From the NCBI GenBank assembly GCA_044344715.1, contig JBIJCI010000013.1:1-38567 (forward strand): a DNA stretch of 38,567 nucleotides. The letters run 5' to 3'. The notes under the pieces were generated by a model, which was not told the DNA's origin, did no database searches, and saw only the letters and a program-made list of their open reading frames with translations. The stretch is from F1-60-MAGs027 sp044344715 (GTDB lineage: Bacteria; Actinomycetota; Acidimicrobiia; Acidimicrobiales; Ilumatobacteraceae). The position numbers and the translations under genes were made by a program. Position 1 is the first letter of the stretch. The number at the start of each line of letters is the position of its first letter. Shown here piece after piece: positions 7,981-15,774 of the stretch.

Positions 7981-8966
7981 CCGCGATGATGACCATCCGC
8001 AACCTGCACGTGCGATTCGCCACGCCGTTCGGCTCGCTCGAGGCGGTACGCGGCGTCGACCTCGAGATTCCGGCGGGCGCCAGCGTGGGCATCGTGGGCG
8101 AGTCGGGCTCCGGAAAGACCGTCGCCTGCCGCGCGGCGATGGGCCTGCTCTCCGGATCAAACGTGCAGCGCGAAGGCACGGTCGTCTTCGACGGCAAGGA
8201 GCTCACCGCGATGACCCGCGAGGAGGTGCGCAACGAGTTCGGCACCGGCATGGCGATGATCTTCCAGGATCCGATGACGGCGCTGAATCCCGTGCGTCGG
8301 ATCGGCACGCAACTCTCCGAGAGCCTCCGCGTGCGTCTCGGGATGGACAAGAAGGCGGCGATGGCCCGCAGCGCCGAACTCCTCTCCTTCGTGAGGATTC
8401 CCGACCCGCAGTCGATGCTGAAGAAGTTCCCGTACCAGTTGTCGGGTGGCATGCGTCAGCGAGTGATGATCGCAATCGCGATCTCCTGTAATCCGAAGCT
8501 GTTGTTCGCCGACGAGCCGACCACGGCCCTCGACGTGACGGTGCAGGCGCAGATCCTCCAGTTGCTCTCCGACCTGCGCCGAGACCTCAACATGTCGATG
8601 GTGCTCATCACCCACGACCTCGGTGTCGTCGCCAACCACACCGATTACGTGGCCGTGATGTACGCGGGTGAGGTGGTGGAGCAGGCGCCGACCACCGAAT
8701 TGTTCGCCAACATGAAGATGCCCTATACACAGGCACTGCTCAATTCCATTCCGAAGATCGATATGAAGAGCGGCTCGCGATTGCAGGTCATCGAGGGCCG
8801 ACTACCGAATCCTGTGGACCGCCCGAAGGGCTGCGGATTCGTCACCCGCTGCACCTATGCCCAGCAGAAGTGCCACGACGAGCATCCACCGCTCGTCGAT
8901 GCAGGAAACGGCCACATGTATCGATGCTGGTTCCCGCTCGGGCACACGATCGCGAGGAAGTCGTAA
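7977..8966 (+). CDS. dppD: Peptide ABC transporter ATP-binding protein (DppD type)
   Basis: This is one of two ATPases that drive the importer (329 aa). Walker A is GESGSGKT (Lys47), the signature is LSGGMRQR, and Walker B is LLFADEP with the following TTALDVTVQAQILQLL typical of the Opp/Dpp family. The C terminus has the oligopeptide-transporter extension with PKGCGFVTRCTYAQQKC, whose cysteines resemble the Fe-S or redox cysteine motif seen in DppD/OppD proteins. The GTG start overlaps the dppC stop (GTGA). It differs from a stand-alone ATPase in pairing with the next gene as a heterodimer. Confidence 0.92.
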   Translation: MTAMMTIRNLHVRFATPFGSLEAVRGVDLEIPAGASVGIVGESGSGKTVACRAAMGLLSGSNVQREGTVVFDGKELTAMTREEVRNEFGTGMAMIFQDPMTALNPVRRIGTQLSESLRVRLGMDKKAAMARSAELLSFVRIPDPQSMLKKFPYQLSGGMRQRVMIAIAISCNPKLLFADEPTTALDVTVQAQILQLLSDLRRDLNMSMVLITHDLGVVANHTDYVAVMYAGEVVEQAPTTELFANMKMPYTQALLNSIPKIDMKSGSRLQVIEGRLPNPVDRPKGCGFVTRCTYAQQKCHDEHPPLVDAGNGHMYRCWFPLGHTIARKS

Positions 8967-9955
8967 TGGCCGGCTCCGGCGTCGCGCACCTGCGCAACAA
9001 CGACGAGGTCGTGCTCGAGGTTCGGGACATCGTCGTCGAGTTCAAGGTCGGTGGTGGTCGTGTCGTCAACGCCGTATCGAAGATCAGTTTCGACGTGTGC
9101 CGGGGCGAGACGCTGGCCATCGTCGGCGAATCCGGCTGCGGAAAGACCACGCTCGGTAAGGCCATCCTCCAACTTCCTCCGCCGAATTCCGGCGACGTCA
9201 TCTTCGAGGGCACGAACCTGACGAAGCTGCCGAAGGAACAACTGCGCTCGGCCCGCACCGCGATGCAGATGGTGTTCCAGGACCCGATCTCGTCACTCGA
9301 TCCGCGGATGACCGTCCGCGACCTCGTTGAGGAGCCGCTGTGGATCTGGGGACGCGGCGACGATGCCGAGCGCGGCAACAAGGTCATGGAATTGATGAAC
9401 AACGTCGGTCTCGATCCGAACCTCGTGCTCGACCGCCGGTCGTACGAGTTCTCGGGCGGCCAGTGCCAGCGCATCAGCATCGCGCGCAGCCTCGCGCTCG
9501 AGCCCCGCATGCTGATCTGCGACGAGCCGGTGAGTGCCCTCGACGTGAGCATCCAGGCGCAGATCCTCAACCTGCTCCAGGACATGAAGGACCGCTACGG
9601 CTTGACGATGATCTTCATCAGTCACGACCTGGCCGTGGTCAAGGCGGTCAGTAACCGGATCATGGTCATGTACCTGGGCAAGATCTGCGAGGTCGGTACA
9701 CCCGATGCCATTTACGGCAAGCCAGCGCACCACTACACCAATGCGCTGATCAACTCGGTGCCCATTCCCGACCCAACCCGTAAACGGGCGACGGTGGCCC
9801 TCCAGGGCGAACCGCCCTCCCCGGTCGCCCCGCCGTCGGGTTGCCGATTCCGCACCCGGTGCCCGGCCGCCACCGAGAAATGCGCCGCCGAAGAGCCCCA
9901 GTTGCGCGAGGTGTCGCCGGGTCAGTTCGTGGCCTGCCACCACCCGCGCGGCTAA
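8966..9955 (+). CDS. dppF: Peptide ABC transporter ATP-binding protein (DppF type)
   Basis: This is the second ATPase of the importer (329 aa). Walker A is GESGCGKT (Lys60), the signature is FSGGQCQR, Walker B is LICDEP, and the H-loop is ISHDLAVVKAV. The C terminus carries the family extension with GCRFRTRCPAATEKC. I chose ATG 8966, which overlaps the dppD stop (TAATG); the reading frame is open further upstream but only inside dppD. It is the last gene of the operon; no intrinsic terminator is visible before malE. Confidence 0.92.
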   Translation: MAGSGVAHLRNNDEVVLEVRDIVVEFKVGGGRVVNAVSKISFDVCRGETLAIVGESGCGKTTLGKAILQLPPPNSGDVIFEGTNLTKLPKEQLRSARTAMQMVFQDPISSLDPRMTVRDLVEEPLWIWGRGDDAERGNKVMELMNNVGLDPNLVLDRRSYEFSGGQCQRISIARSLALEPRMLICDEPVSALDVSIQAQILNLLQDMKDRYGLTMIFISHDLAVVKAVSNRIMVMYLGKICEVGTPDAIYGKPAHHYTNALINSVPIPDPTRKRATVALQGEPPSPVAPPSGCRFRTRCPAATEKCAAEEPQLREVSPGQFVACHHPRG

Positions 9956-10006
9956 CCCTCCGGCCCTCGCCGCCTTCCGCGTTTACTTTTCGTTCGCTGC
10001 GTGTTA

Positions 10007-10018
10007 TGACGCACGTCA
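10007..10018. promoter_or_regulatory. Small inverted repeat over the malE -35 region
   Basis: TGACG and CGTCA flank a 2-base spacer (CA). It overlaps the expected -35 region of the promoter whose -10 is at 10027-10032, so it could be a regulator site. It is too short to be convincing alone. Confidence 0.25.
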
Positions 10019-10026
10019 CCCGTTGC

Positions 10027-10032
10027 TAGTCT
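10027..10032 (+). promoter_or_regulatory. malE: Candidate -10 of the malE operon
   Basis: TAGTCT is placed so that transcription would start about 10039, immediately before the palindrome at 10041-10062. The -35 (near TTATGA, 10004-10009) is poor, as expected for a regulated promoter. The leader would be about 45 bases, with AAAGGGGAG (10067-10075) as ribosome binding site. Confidence 0.4.
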
Positions 10033-10040
10033 GCCGATCA

Positions 10041-10062
10041 CCGAACCGAGTCCTCGGTTCGG
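10041..10062. promoter_or_regulatory. 22-bp palindrome, candidate mal operator or leader hairpin
   Basis: Arms CCGAACCGAG and CTCGGTTCGG are perfect inverted repeats with a 2-base spacer (TC). The site begins at the predicted transcription start of malE and ends five bases before its Shine-Dalgarno. It could be a repressor operator (LacI, ROK or GntR regulators commonly control such operons) or an RNA hairpin affecting translation or stability. No regulator gene is present nearby, so the partner is unknown. Confidence 0.5.
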
Positions 10063-10083
10063 GTCAAAGGGGAGAACCACTCA

Positions 10084-11307
10084 ATGAAGAAGCAAGTAGC
10101 AAAGCTCGTCGCAGGGCTCACCGTCGCGGCGCTCGCTGCGCTGTCGACGCCGACGACTTCGGGTGCTGCCGCATCGCTGCGCATCTGGGCCGACGCCGAC
10201 CGCAAGGCGTCCGTCGAGAAGGTCGCCGGCGCATGGGGCAAGAAGAATGGCGTGACGGTCACCGTCGTCCAGAAGGACTTCGGCAAGATCCGTGACGACT
10301 TGAAGACGGTCGACGTCGCCACCGCGCCGGACGTCATCGTCGGTGCGCACGACTGGGTCGGCGAACTCGCCGCCAACGGTTCGGTCATCCCATTGACCGT
10401 GTCCCGTACTGCCGGTGCCAAGATTCCGTCGTACGCGCTCGATGCGTTCTCGTATGCGAACGCCAAGGGCAACAAGGTGCTCTACGGTGCACCGGTTGCG
10501 CTGGAGAACGTCGGTCTCGTCGTGAACACGAAGGTCGCCAAGGTCCCCACGTCGTTCGCCGACATGGTGGCGCAGGCAACCGCCTTCCAGAAGAAGGCCT
10601 CCGGCAACTTCGGCCTCGTGATTCCTGGTGGAGACGCGTACCACAACTATCCGTTGTTCTCGGGCCTCTGCGGCTACGTGTTCGGTAAGGATGCCAAGGG
10701 CAACCTGAACCCCGACGACGTGGGCGTTGGCAATGCGAAGTTGCTGGCGAACGCCGGTGACATCGATGCATGGAACAAGTCGGGTCTGCTCTCGTCGAAG
10801 GTCGACTACGGTGTGGCCAAGAACGCGTTCCTCGCCGGTAAGGCCGCCTTCTGGGTGACTGGTCCGTGGGAAAAGGACACGCTCGACAAGAGCGGTCTGA
10901 AGGTCTCGATCGTCCAGATGCCGAAGAACAAGTGCGATTCCGTCCCGTTCCTCGGAGTGCAGGGCTTCATGGTGACCAAGTTCGCCAAGACGCACGGCGT
11001 CGAGAGCCAGGCTCGCGACCTCGTCGGTAGCTACATGCTGTCCGAGGGTGCACAGACGCGGCTCTCGTCGGAGAACGGTCGCGCCCCGGCCAACACCGAT
11101 GCCGCCGCCAAGATCACCGATCCGTTGCTCAAGCAGTTCGCTGCGGCCGGCAAGGGTGGTGTCCCGATGCCGAACATCCCCGAGATGAGCTCGGTGTGGG
11201 GCGACCTCGGCACCGCGTGGACCAACGTGTTCAAGGGTGCGGACGCAACGCCGGCGAAGACGGCGTTCCGTACCGCGGGTAAGAACATCAAGGCCAAGAT
11301 CGGCTGA
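10084..11307 (+). CDS. malE: Maltose/maltodextrin-type solute-binding protein (MalE)
   Basis: This is the extracellular sugar receptor of the glucan-uptake cassette (407 aa, SBP family 1). Hallmarks include ASLRIWADADRKASVEKVAGAWGKKNGV, DVIVGAHDWVGELAANG, YGAPVALENVGLVVNTK and GKAAFWVTGPWE, all typical of MalE proteins. A Sec signal peptide ends near SGAAA, and no lipobox cysteine is present. Two cysteines (in LCGYVF and NKCDSV) could form a disulfide. It is first in the operon and followed by a strong hairpin that probably raises its level relative to malF and malG. Maltodextrin as ligand is inferred from the three GH13 enzymes downstream and the MalE-like sequence. Confidence 0.92.
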   Translation: MKKQVAKLVAGLTVAALAALSTPTTSGAAASLRIWADADRKASVEKVAGAWGKKNGVTVTVVQKDFGKIRDDLKTVDVATAPDVIVGAHDWVGELAANGSVIPLTVSRTAGAKIPSYALDAFSYANAKGNKVLYGAPVALENVGLVVNTKVAKVPTSFADMVAQATAFQKKASGNFGLVIPGGDAYHNYPLFSGLCGYVFGKDAKGNLNPDDVGVGNAKLLANAGDIDAWNKSGLLSSKVDYGVAKNAFLAGKAAFWVTGPWEKDTLDKSGLKVSIVQMPKNKCDSVPFLGVQGFMVTKFAKTHGVESQARDLVGSYMLSEGAQTRLSSENGRAPANTDAAAKITDPLLKQFAAAGKGGVPMPNIPEMSSVWGDLGTAWTNVFKGADATPAKTAFRTAGKNIKAKIG

Positions 11308-11327
11308 CGAGTAACGTCACTCGCAAC

Positions 11328-11364
11328 GAGCGGGGCGGGGGCTGTATCGGCCCCCGCCCCGCTC
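11328..11364 (+). terminator. Strong GC hairpin between malE and malF, no T-run
   Basis: A perfect 15-bp stem (GAGCGGGGCGGGGGC with GCCCCCGCCCCGCTC) closes a 7-base loop. It is followed by TCGTTGT rather than a U-tract. It may act as a leaky attenuator or as a 3' stabiliser of malE mRNA, giving more receptor than membrane protein, as known for malE-malF intergenic hairpins in enterobacteria. Confidence 0.6.
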
Positions 11365-11393
11365 TCGTTGTGGGAGAGTGACTGCACCGCGAC

Positions 11394-13007
11394 ATGAACG
11401 ATTCGATCGTCCACTCCGCCAGCCAACAAGCGGCGTCATCCGTCGTGTACCGACCGTCGTGGCTGGCGTGGGTCATCTCGCTGTTCTCCGGTATCGGAGG
11501 CTTGATCGTCAAGGTCGTTCTCCTGAGCCTGTTGAACGGGCTCGTCGGCTGGGCGATCATCGTGTTGTTCACGCAGGACCGCCTGACGTGGGCTATCGGC
11601 ACCACTGCAGTCCTCGCATTGGTGGATTTCATCTACCTGCGACCGAACAAGCTCCTGCCGGCGAAGTTCATCCTTCCGGGCAGCGTGCTCCTGATCGCCT
11701 ACCTGATCGTTCCGATCTTCTTCACGATCAATACCGCATTCCAGAAGTATTCCACCGGTCACGTGCTGACGAAGTCCGAGGCGATCGTCACCAACCTCGA
11801 GCAGAACGTGGTGCAGGGCGAGAGGTTCTTCATGATGACCCCGACCCGCGATGCAAGTGGAGCACTGGTGCTGGTGCTCGTCGACGACGTGACCGGCCAG
11901 ACCTACCTCGGACGCAGCACCGGCGTGGCAGAGATCGATTCCGCCAGCGTGACGGTCGACGAATTCGGTGACATCGTCCCGCCTGATGGGTTGACGGCCC
12001 TGGTCGGCGACGAGTTGTTCGGGGCGGACGCCGAACTGGCGGCGCTCGAGATTCCGCTCGAGGGCGGGGGTGTGATCCGAACGGAGGGAATCTCCGGTGC
12101 CTACGAGTCGGAACCCGGATTCGTGTACGACGCCGAACGCGACCTGATGATCGCCACCGATACCGGTGTCGAGTACGCCGACAACGGCCGGGGCTCGTAC
12201 GTCAGCCCCGACGGTGACGAACTCGTGGTGGGATGGCGCGAGTACGTCGGCTTCGAGAACTTCACGGCGGTCATCACCAATCCCCTCGTCCGCCAACCGT
12301 TCCTGCGCGCATTCATCTGGACCATCACGTTCGCCGCATCAACCGTGCTCATCTCGTTCGCCATCGGGCTCTTCCTGGCGAAGCTGCTCGACAAGCCGAA
12401 ATTTCGTCTGAAGAAGATGTACCGCTCGCTGCTGGTGGTCCCGTACGCGATACCCGGATTCCTGTCGTTGCTCGTATTCCGTGGCCTGCTGAACGACGAC
12501 TACGGACTGATCAACAAATTGCTGCCGTTCGACCCGCCGTGGCTCTTCGATCCGTGGTGGGCGAGGTTCTCGGTCATCCTCGTCTCCGTCTGGTTGACCA
12601 CGCCGTACTTCCTGCTCGTGTGCATGGGTGCTTTGCAGGCGATTCCTGCCGAGTTGGTGGAGGCCGCACGGGTCGACGGTGCCACCCGCTGGCAGGTGTT
12701 CAAGAAGGTCACGCTGCCGCTCCTCCTTGCGGTCGTCACGCCGTTGCTGATCGCCTCGTTCGCCTACAACTTCAACAACTTCAACAACGTCTTCCTGCTG
12801 ACCGGCGGAGGGCCGTCGTCCGATGATCAATCGATTGCCGGGGCGACGGACATCCTCATCTCCTACACCTACAAATTGGCGTTCGAGTCCGGCAAGGGTC
12901 AGGACTACGGGTTGGCCAGCGCAATCTCGATCTATATCTTCTTCATCGTCGCCGCCATGTCGGCGAGCGGCTTCATGCGGTCCAAGGCACTGGAGAACAT
13001 GAAATGA
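11394..13007 (+). CDS. malF: Maltose-type ABC permease with large outer domain (MalF)
   Basis: This is a membrane subunit of the maltodextrin importer. At 537 aa it is much longer than typical Gram-positive MalF/MsmF permeases (about 300 aa) and close to E. coli MalF (514 aa). Two to three N-terminal helices and the helix ending IVPIFFTINTAFQKY are followed by an acidic extracytoplasmic domain (residues about 118-280), then the conserved permease core. The EAA loop is EAARVDGATRWQVFKKVTLP. In E. coli the comparable P2 loop contacts the binding protein. The ATG at 11394 has a GGGAGAG about 14 bases upstream, a weak site, so TTG/GTG alternatives cannot be excluded. The stop overlaps malG. Confidence 0.9.
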   Translation: MNDSIVHSASQQAASSVVYRPSWLAWVISLFSGIGGLIVKVVLLSLLNGLVGWAIIVLFTQDRLTWAIGTTAVLALVDFIYLRPNKLLPAKFILPGSVLLIAYLIVPIFFTINTAFQKYSTGHVLTKSEAIVTNLEQNVVQGERFFMMTPTRDASGALVLVLVDDVTGQTYLGRSTGVAEIDSASVTVDEFGDIVPPDGLTALVGDELFGADAELAALEIPLEGGGVIRTEGISGAYESEPGFVYDAERDLMIATDTGVEYADNGRGSYVSPDGDELVVGWREYVGFENFTAVITNPLVRQPFLRAFIWTITFAASTVLISFAIGLFLAKLLDKPKFRLKKMYRSLLVVPYAIPGFLSLLVFRGLLNDDYGLINKLLPFDPPWLFDPWWARFSVILVSVWLTTPYFLLVCMGALQAIPAELVEAARVDGATRWQVFKKVTLPLLLAVVTPLLIASFAYNFNNFNNVFLLTGGGPSSDDQSIAGATDILISYTYKLAFESGKGQDYGLASAISIYIFFIVAAMSASGFMRSKALENMK

Positions 13008-13876
13008 GCGACCCGGCCCGGCGCAAGGGTGACGACTGGTGGCGGCACCTCATCCTGTGGTGTGCGGTGGCGCTGGCCGTGTTCCCACCGTTGTACGTGG
13101 TGACTGCGGCGTTCAACGGCGACCAGACGCTGTCGGGATCGAGTCTCATTCCGCGGGTGTTCACCCTCGACAACTTCCGGGGGTTGTTCGTCCAGAAGGA
13201 GGGCGGGGCGGAGGTCTTCTTCGTGCGATGGTTCAGGGCCTCGGTGATCATCGCGGTGCTCAACGCATTCTTCACCGTCTTCATCGGGGCGCTGTCGGCT
13301 TATGCCTTCAGCAGGTTCCGCTTCCGGGGTCGTCGGATGGGCATGCTCTTCTTGTTGTTGATCCAGATGTTCCCCGGATTGCTCAATCTGGTGGCGATCT
13401 ACCTGATCGTCCTGCGCACCGGCGAGGTGATTCCGGCGCTCGGCCTCAACAAGTTGACGGCGTTGCTGCTCGTATACCTGTCGGGGGCCATGAGCGTGAA
13501 TCTCTGGCTGATGAAGGGCTTCTTCGATTCGATTCCGAGCGAACTTGACGAGTCGGCGCGGGTCGACGGTGCGACACCCGCCCAGATCTTCTGGGGCGTG
13601 ATCCTGCCGCTCGCCGTTCCGGTGCTTTCCGTGGTGGGGATGTTCGCCTTCGTCGGAACCTTGAACGAGTTCATCACCGCAAGCGTCCTGCTCGAAACCG
13701 TCGACAACTTCACCCTGCCGCTCGGCCTGCAGAGCTTCGTGGGCACCAACTTCGAGGAGAACTGGGGCTCGTTCGCGGCCGGCGTGCTCCTCGCGCAGAT
13801 ACCGGCGATCATCGGCTTCATCTTCGTCCAGAAGTACATCATCTCGGGTCTCACCCAGGGCTCGGTGAAGGGATGA
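13004..13876 (+). CDS. malG: Maltose-type ABC permease (MalG)
   Basis: This is the second membrane subunit of the maltodextrin importer (290 aa, six helices). The sequence has the MalG pattern: FPPLYVVTAAFNGDQTLSGSSLIPR near the N terminus, SAYAFSRFRFRGRR, and the EAA loop ELDESARVDGATPAQIFWGVILPLAVP. It ends in the MalG-like QKYIISGLTQGSVKG tail, which in E. coli MalG inserts towards the sugar site. Both ends overlap neighbours by ATGA, so it is co-translated with malF and the first GH13 gene. Confidence 0.93.
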   Translation: MSDPARRKGDDWWRHLILWCAVALAVFPPLYVVTAAFNGDQTLSGSSLIPRVFTLDNFRGLFVQKEGGAEVFFVRWFRASVIIAVLNAFFTVFIGALSAYAFSRFRFRGRRMGMLFLLLIQMFPGLLNLVAIYLIVLRTGEVIPALGLNKLTALLLVYLSGAMSVNLWLMKGFFDSIPSELDESARVDGATPAQIFWGVILPLAVPVLSVVGMFAFVGTLNEFITASVLLETVDNFTLPLGLQSFVGTNFEENWGSFAAGVLLAQIPAIIGFIFVQKYIISGLTQGSVKG

Positions 13877-15774
13877 CACTCCTGCGTCTCGCGCACCACG
13901 ACGGCTCGGCGCTGTACGTGGAGCGCACCGATTGGCGGTTGGGTGGCTCGGCAGCCGTGCGTGTGCGCGTTCCGCATACCGCGAGGGTCGACGCACTCGC
14001 GATCCGGTACACCCACGACGGTGAGCAGGCCTGCACACCGATGCGCGAGGAGCGACGAACCCCCCACGAAGCTTGGTGGGTTGGTGACGTACCGCTCACC
14101 AACCCGCTGGTTTCGTACCGGTTCCTGTTGCTCACCGACGGGAATCCCGACACGTGGTTGAACGCCCGAGGATTGCACCCGTACGACACCCCGGATGCCG
14201 ACGACTTCGTACTGCGCGTCGATCGGCACTACCCGGAATGGCCGACCCACTCGGTGGTGTATCAGGTGTTCCCTGATCGGTTCGCGACCAGCGGGGTCGA
14301 CGCGCCAACGCCCGACTGGGCCCGCCGACGCTCGTGGAACGACCTCCCGCAGGGTCCGGACTGGAGCAGCGAGTTGTTCGGGGGTGACCTCTACGGTGCC
14401 GCCGAGCGCCTCGATCACGTCGCCCGCCTCGGCGCGGACGTGGTGTACCTCACACCGGTGTTCACCGCCCGTAGCGCGCACCGGTACGACGCGGCGACCT
14501 TCGACGAGGTTGACCCGTTGTTGGGCGGGAACGCGGGGTTCGAAGCGCTGACCAAACAGGCCCATGCCTGGAACATGAGGGTGCTCGGTGACCTGACGCT
14601 CAACCATTGCGGTTCCGCACATCGCTGGTACCAGGATGCACTCGCGAACCCTGATGCCGACTCGCGGTCGTACTTCTATTTCGAATCGGGTGACGATGGC
14701 GTGGAGCGACCCGCCACGTGGCTCGGAGTCGGGTCGTTGATCAAACTGAACTTCGCAAGTCACCGGCTGCGCGACCTCACGTACCGTAACGCGGACTCCA
14801 TCGCCAGGCGCTGGCTGCGGGGCGAGAACGGCCTCGACGGTTGGCGCATCGACGTCGCGAACATGATGGCGCGCCGACTCGACCACGACGTCTCCCACGA
14901 GGTGTCGACGGAGTTCGTCGACTCCTGCCGGGAGGAGAGTGCCGATGCATACGTCGTCGGCGAACACTTCCAGGACGGCCGGGCCGATCTGGCCGCGGGT
15001 GGCTGGCACGGTGTAATGGCCTACTCGGCGTTCACGCGGCCGGTCTGGGCGTGGCTGCGTGGCGAAACGCTGCCCGCCGAGTTCCCCGGGTCGTTCCTCG
15101 GTTCGTCGTTCGGCGTGCCGCAGCGGGACGGCACGGCGATGGTTGCCGCAATGCGGGCGTTCACTGCAGGGGTGCCGTTCGATGCGGTGTTGCGGTCGTG
15201 GCTGATCCTCGATAGTCACGACACGCCGAGATTCCACGTGCTGACCGGCGATCGTGGCCGAACCATGGTGGGAGTCGGGCTCCAGATGACGCTGCCGGGT
15301 GTGCCGATGGTGTGGATGGGCGACGAGATCGGTATCGGGGGCACGTCCTGCGGCGAGGACTCGCGCCGACCCATGCCCTGGGACCGGGAGGACGAGTGGG
15401 ACCACGAGCTCCTCGGGTGGTACACCCGGTGCATCGGGCTGCGACGCGCGAGCGACGCGCTCGCGACGGGGTCGCTGCGTTGGGTGCACGTGGGTGCCGA
15501 CTCGGTCGCCTACCTGCGTGAGACGGCGCACGAACGATTGCTGTGTTGCGCGACCCGACGGAACGGCACGGCAATTCAAGTGCCGGCAATCGACCTCGAC
15601 TGCGAGCGAATCACGACGCTCATCGGTGGGAACGTCACCGTCGTCGACGGGCGGGTCGTTCTGCCCGCGGAGGGGCCGGCATTCCATGTCTGGCGCCTGT
15701 CGGGTTCCCCCGCCGGCGAAGAACGCGGATCCACACCAGTAAACGAATCATCAACGGAGGTTGCCCGTGGCTGA
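13873..15774 (+). CDS. Cytoplasmic GH13 neopullulanase/cyclomaltodextrinase-like enzyme
   Basis: This is a glycoside hydrolase family 13 enzyme, 633 aa, with no signal peptide, so it acts on imported maltodextrins in the cytoplasm. An N-terminal beta domain (about residues 1-125; YRFLLLTDGNPDTWLNARG) precedes the catalytic barrel starting at HSVVYQVFPDRF. Catalytic residues are visible: nucleophile Asp327 (GWRIDVANM), acid/base Glu364 (VVGEHF) and Asp450 (LDSHDTPRF). Region I is DLTLNHCG. The N-terminal domain, the DGWRIDVAN motif and the permease-operon context point to neopullulanase or maltogenic-type activity; exact product specificity is not readable. The ATG overlaps malG (ATGA), and the 3' end overlaps the ATPase gene by eight bases. 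Confidence 0.9.
   Translation: MTLLRLAHHDGSALYVERTDWRLGGSAAVRVRVPHTARVDALAIRYTHDGEQACTPMREERRTPHEAWWVGDVPLTNPLVSYRFLLLTDGNPDTWLNARGLHPYDTPDADDFVLRVDRHYPEWPTHSVVYQVFPDRFATSGVDAPTPDWARRRSWNDLPQGPDWSSELFGGDLYGAAERLDHVARLGADVVYLTPVFTARSAHRYDAATFDEVDPLLGGNAGFEALTKQAHAWNMRVLGDLTLNHCGSAHRWYQDALANPDADSRSYFYFESGDDGVERPATWLGVGSLIKLNFASHRLRDLTYRNADSIARRWLRGENGLDGWRIDVANMMARRLDHDVSHEVSTEFVDSCREESADAYVVGEHFQDGRADLAAGGWHGVMAYSAFTRPVWAWLRGETLPAEFPGSFLGSSFGVPQRDGTAMVAAMRAFTAGVPFDAVLRSWLILDSHDTPRFHVLTGDRGRTMVGVGLQMTLPGVPMVWMGDEIGIGGTSCGEDSRRPMPWDREDEWDHELLGWYTRCIGLRRASDALATGSLRWVHVGADSVAYLRETAHERLLCCATRRNGTAIQVPAIDLDCERITTLIGGNVTVVDGRVVLPAEGPAFHVWRLSGSPAGEERGSTPVNESSTEVARG
15756..15760 (+). promoter_or_regulatory. 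Shine-Dalgarno that decides the malK/msmX start
   Basis: GGAGG lies six bases before GTG 15767 but directly abuts the in-frame TTG at 15761. The GTG is therefore the real start, giving the N terminus MAEVKF, which is normal for this family. Confidence 0.75.

Noticed and set aside
13399..15687. 762-codon open frame on the minus strand
   Set aside because: It is antisense to malG and the first GH13 gene, whose plus-strand products have intact catalytic motifs; the minus frame is Arg/His/Pro-rich without recognisable domains.
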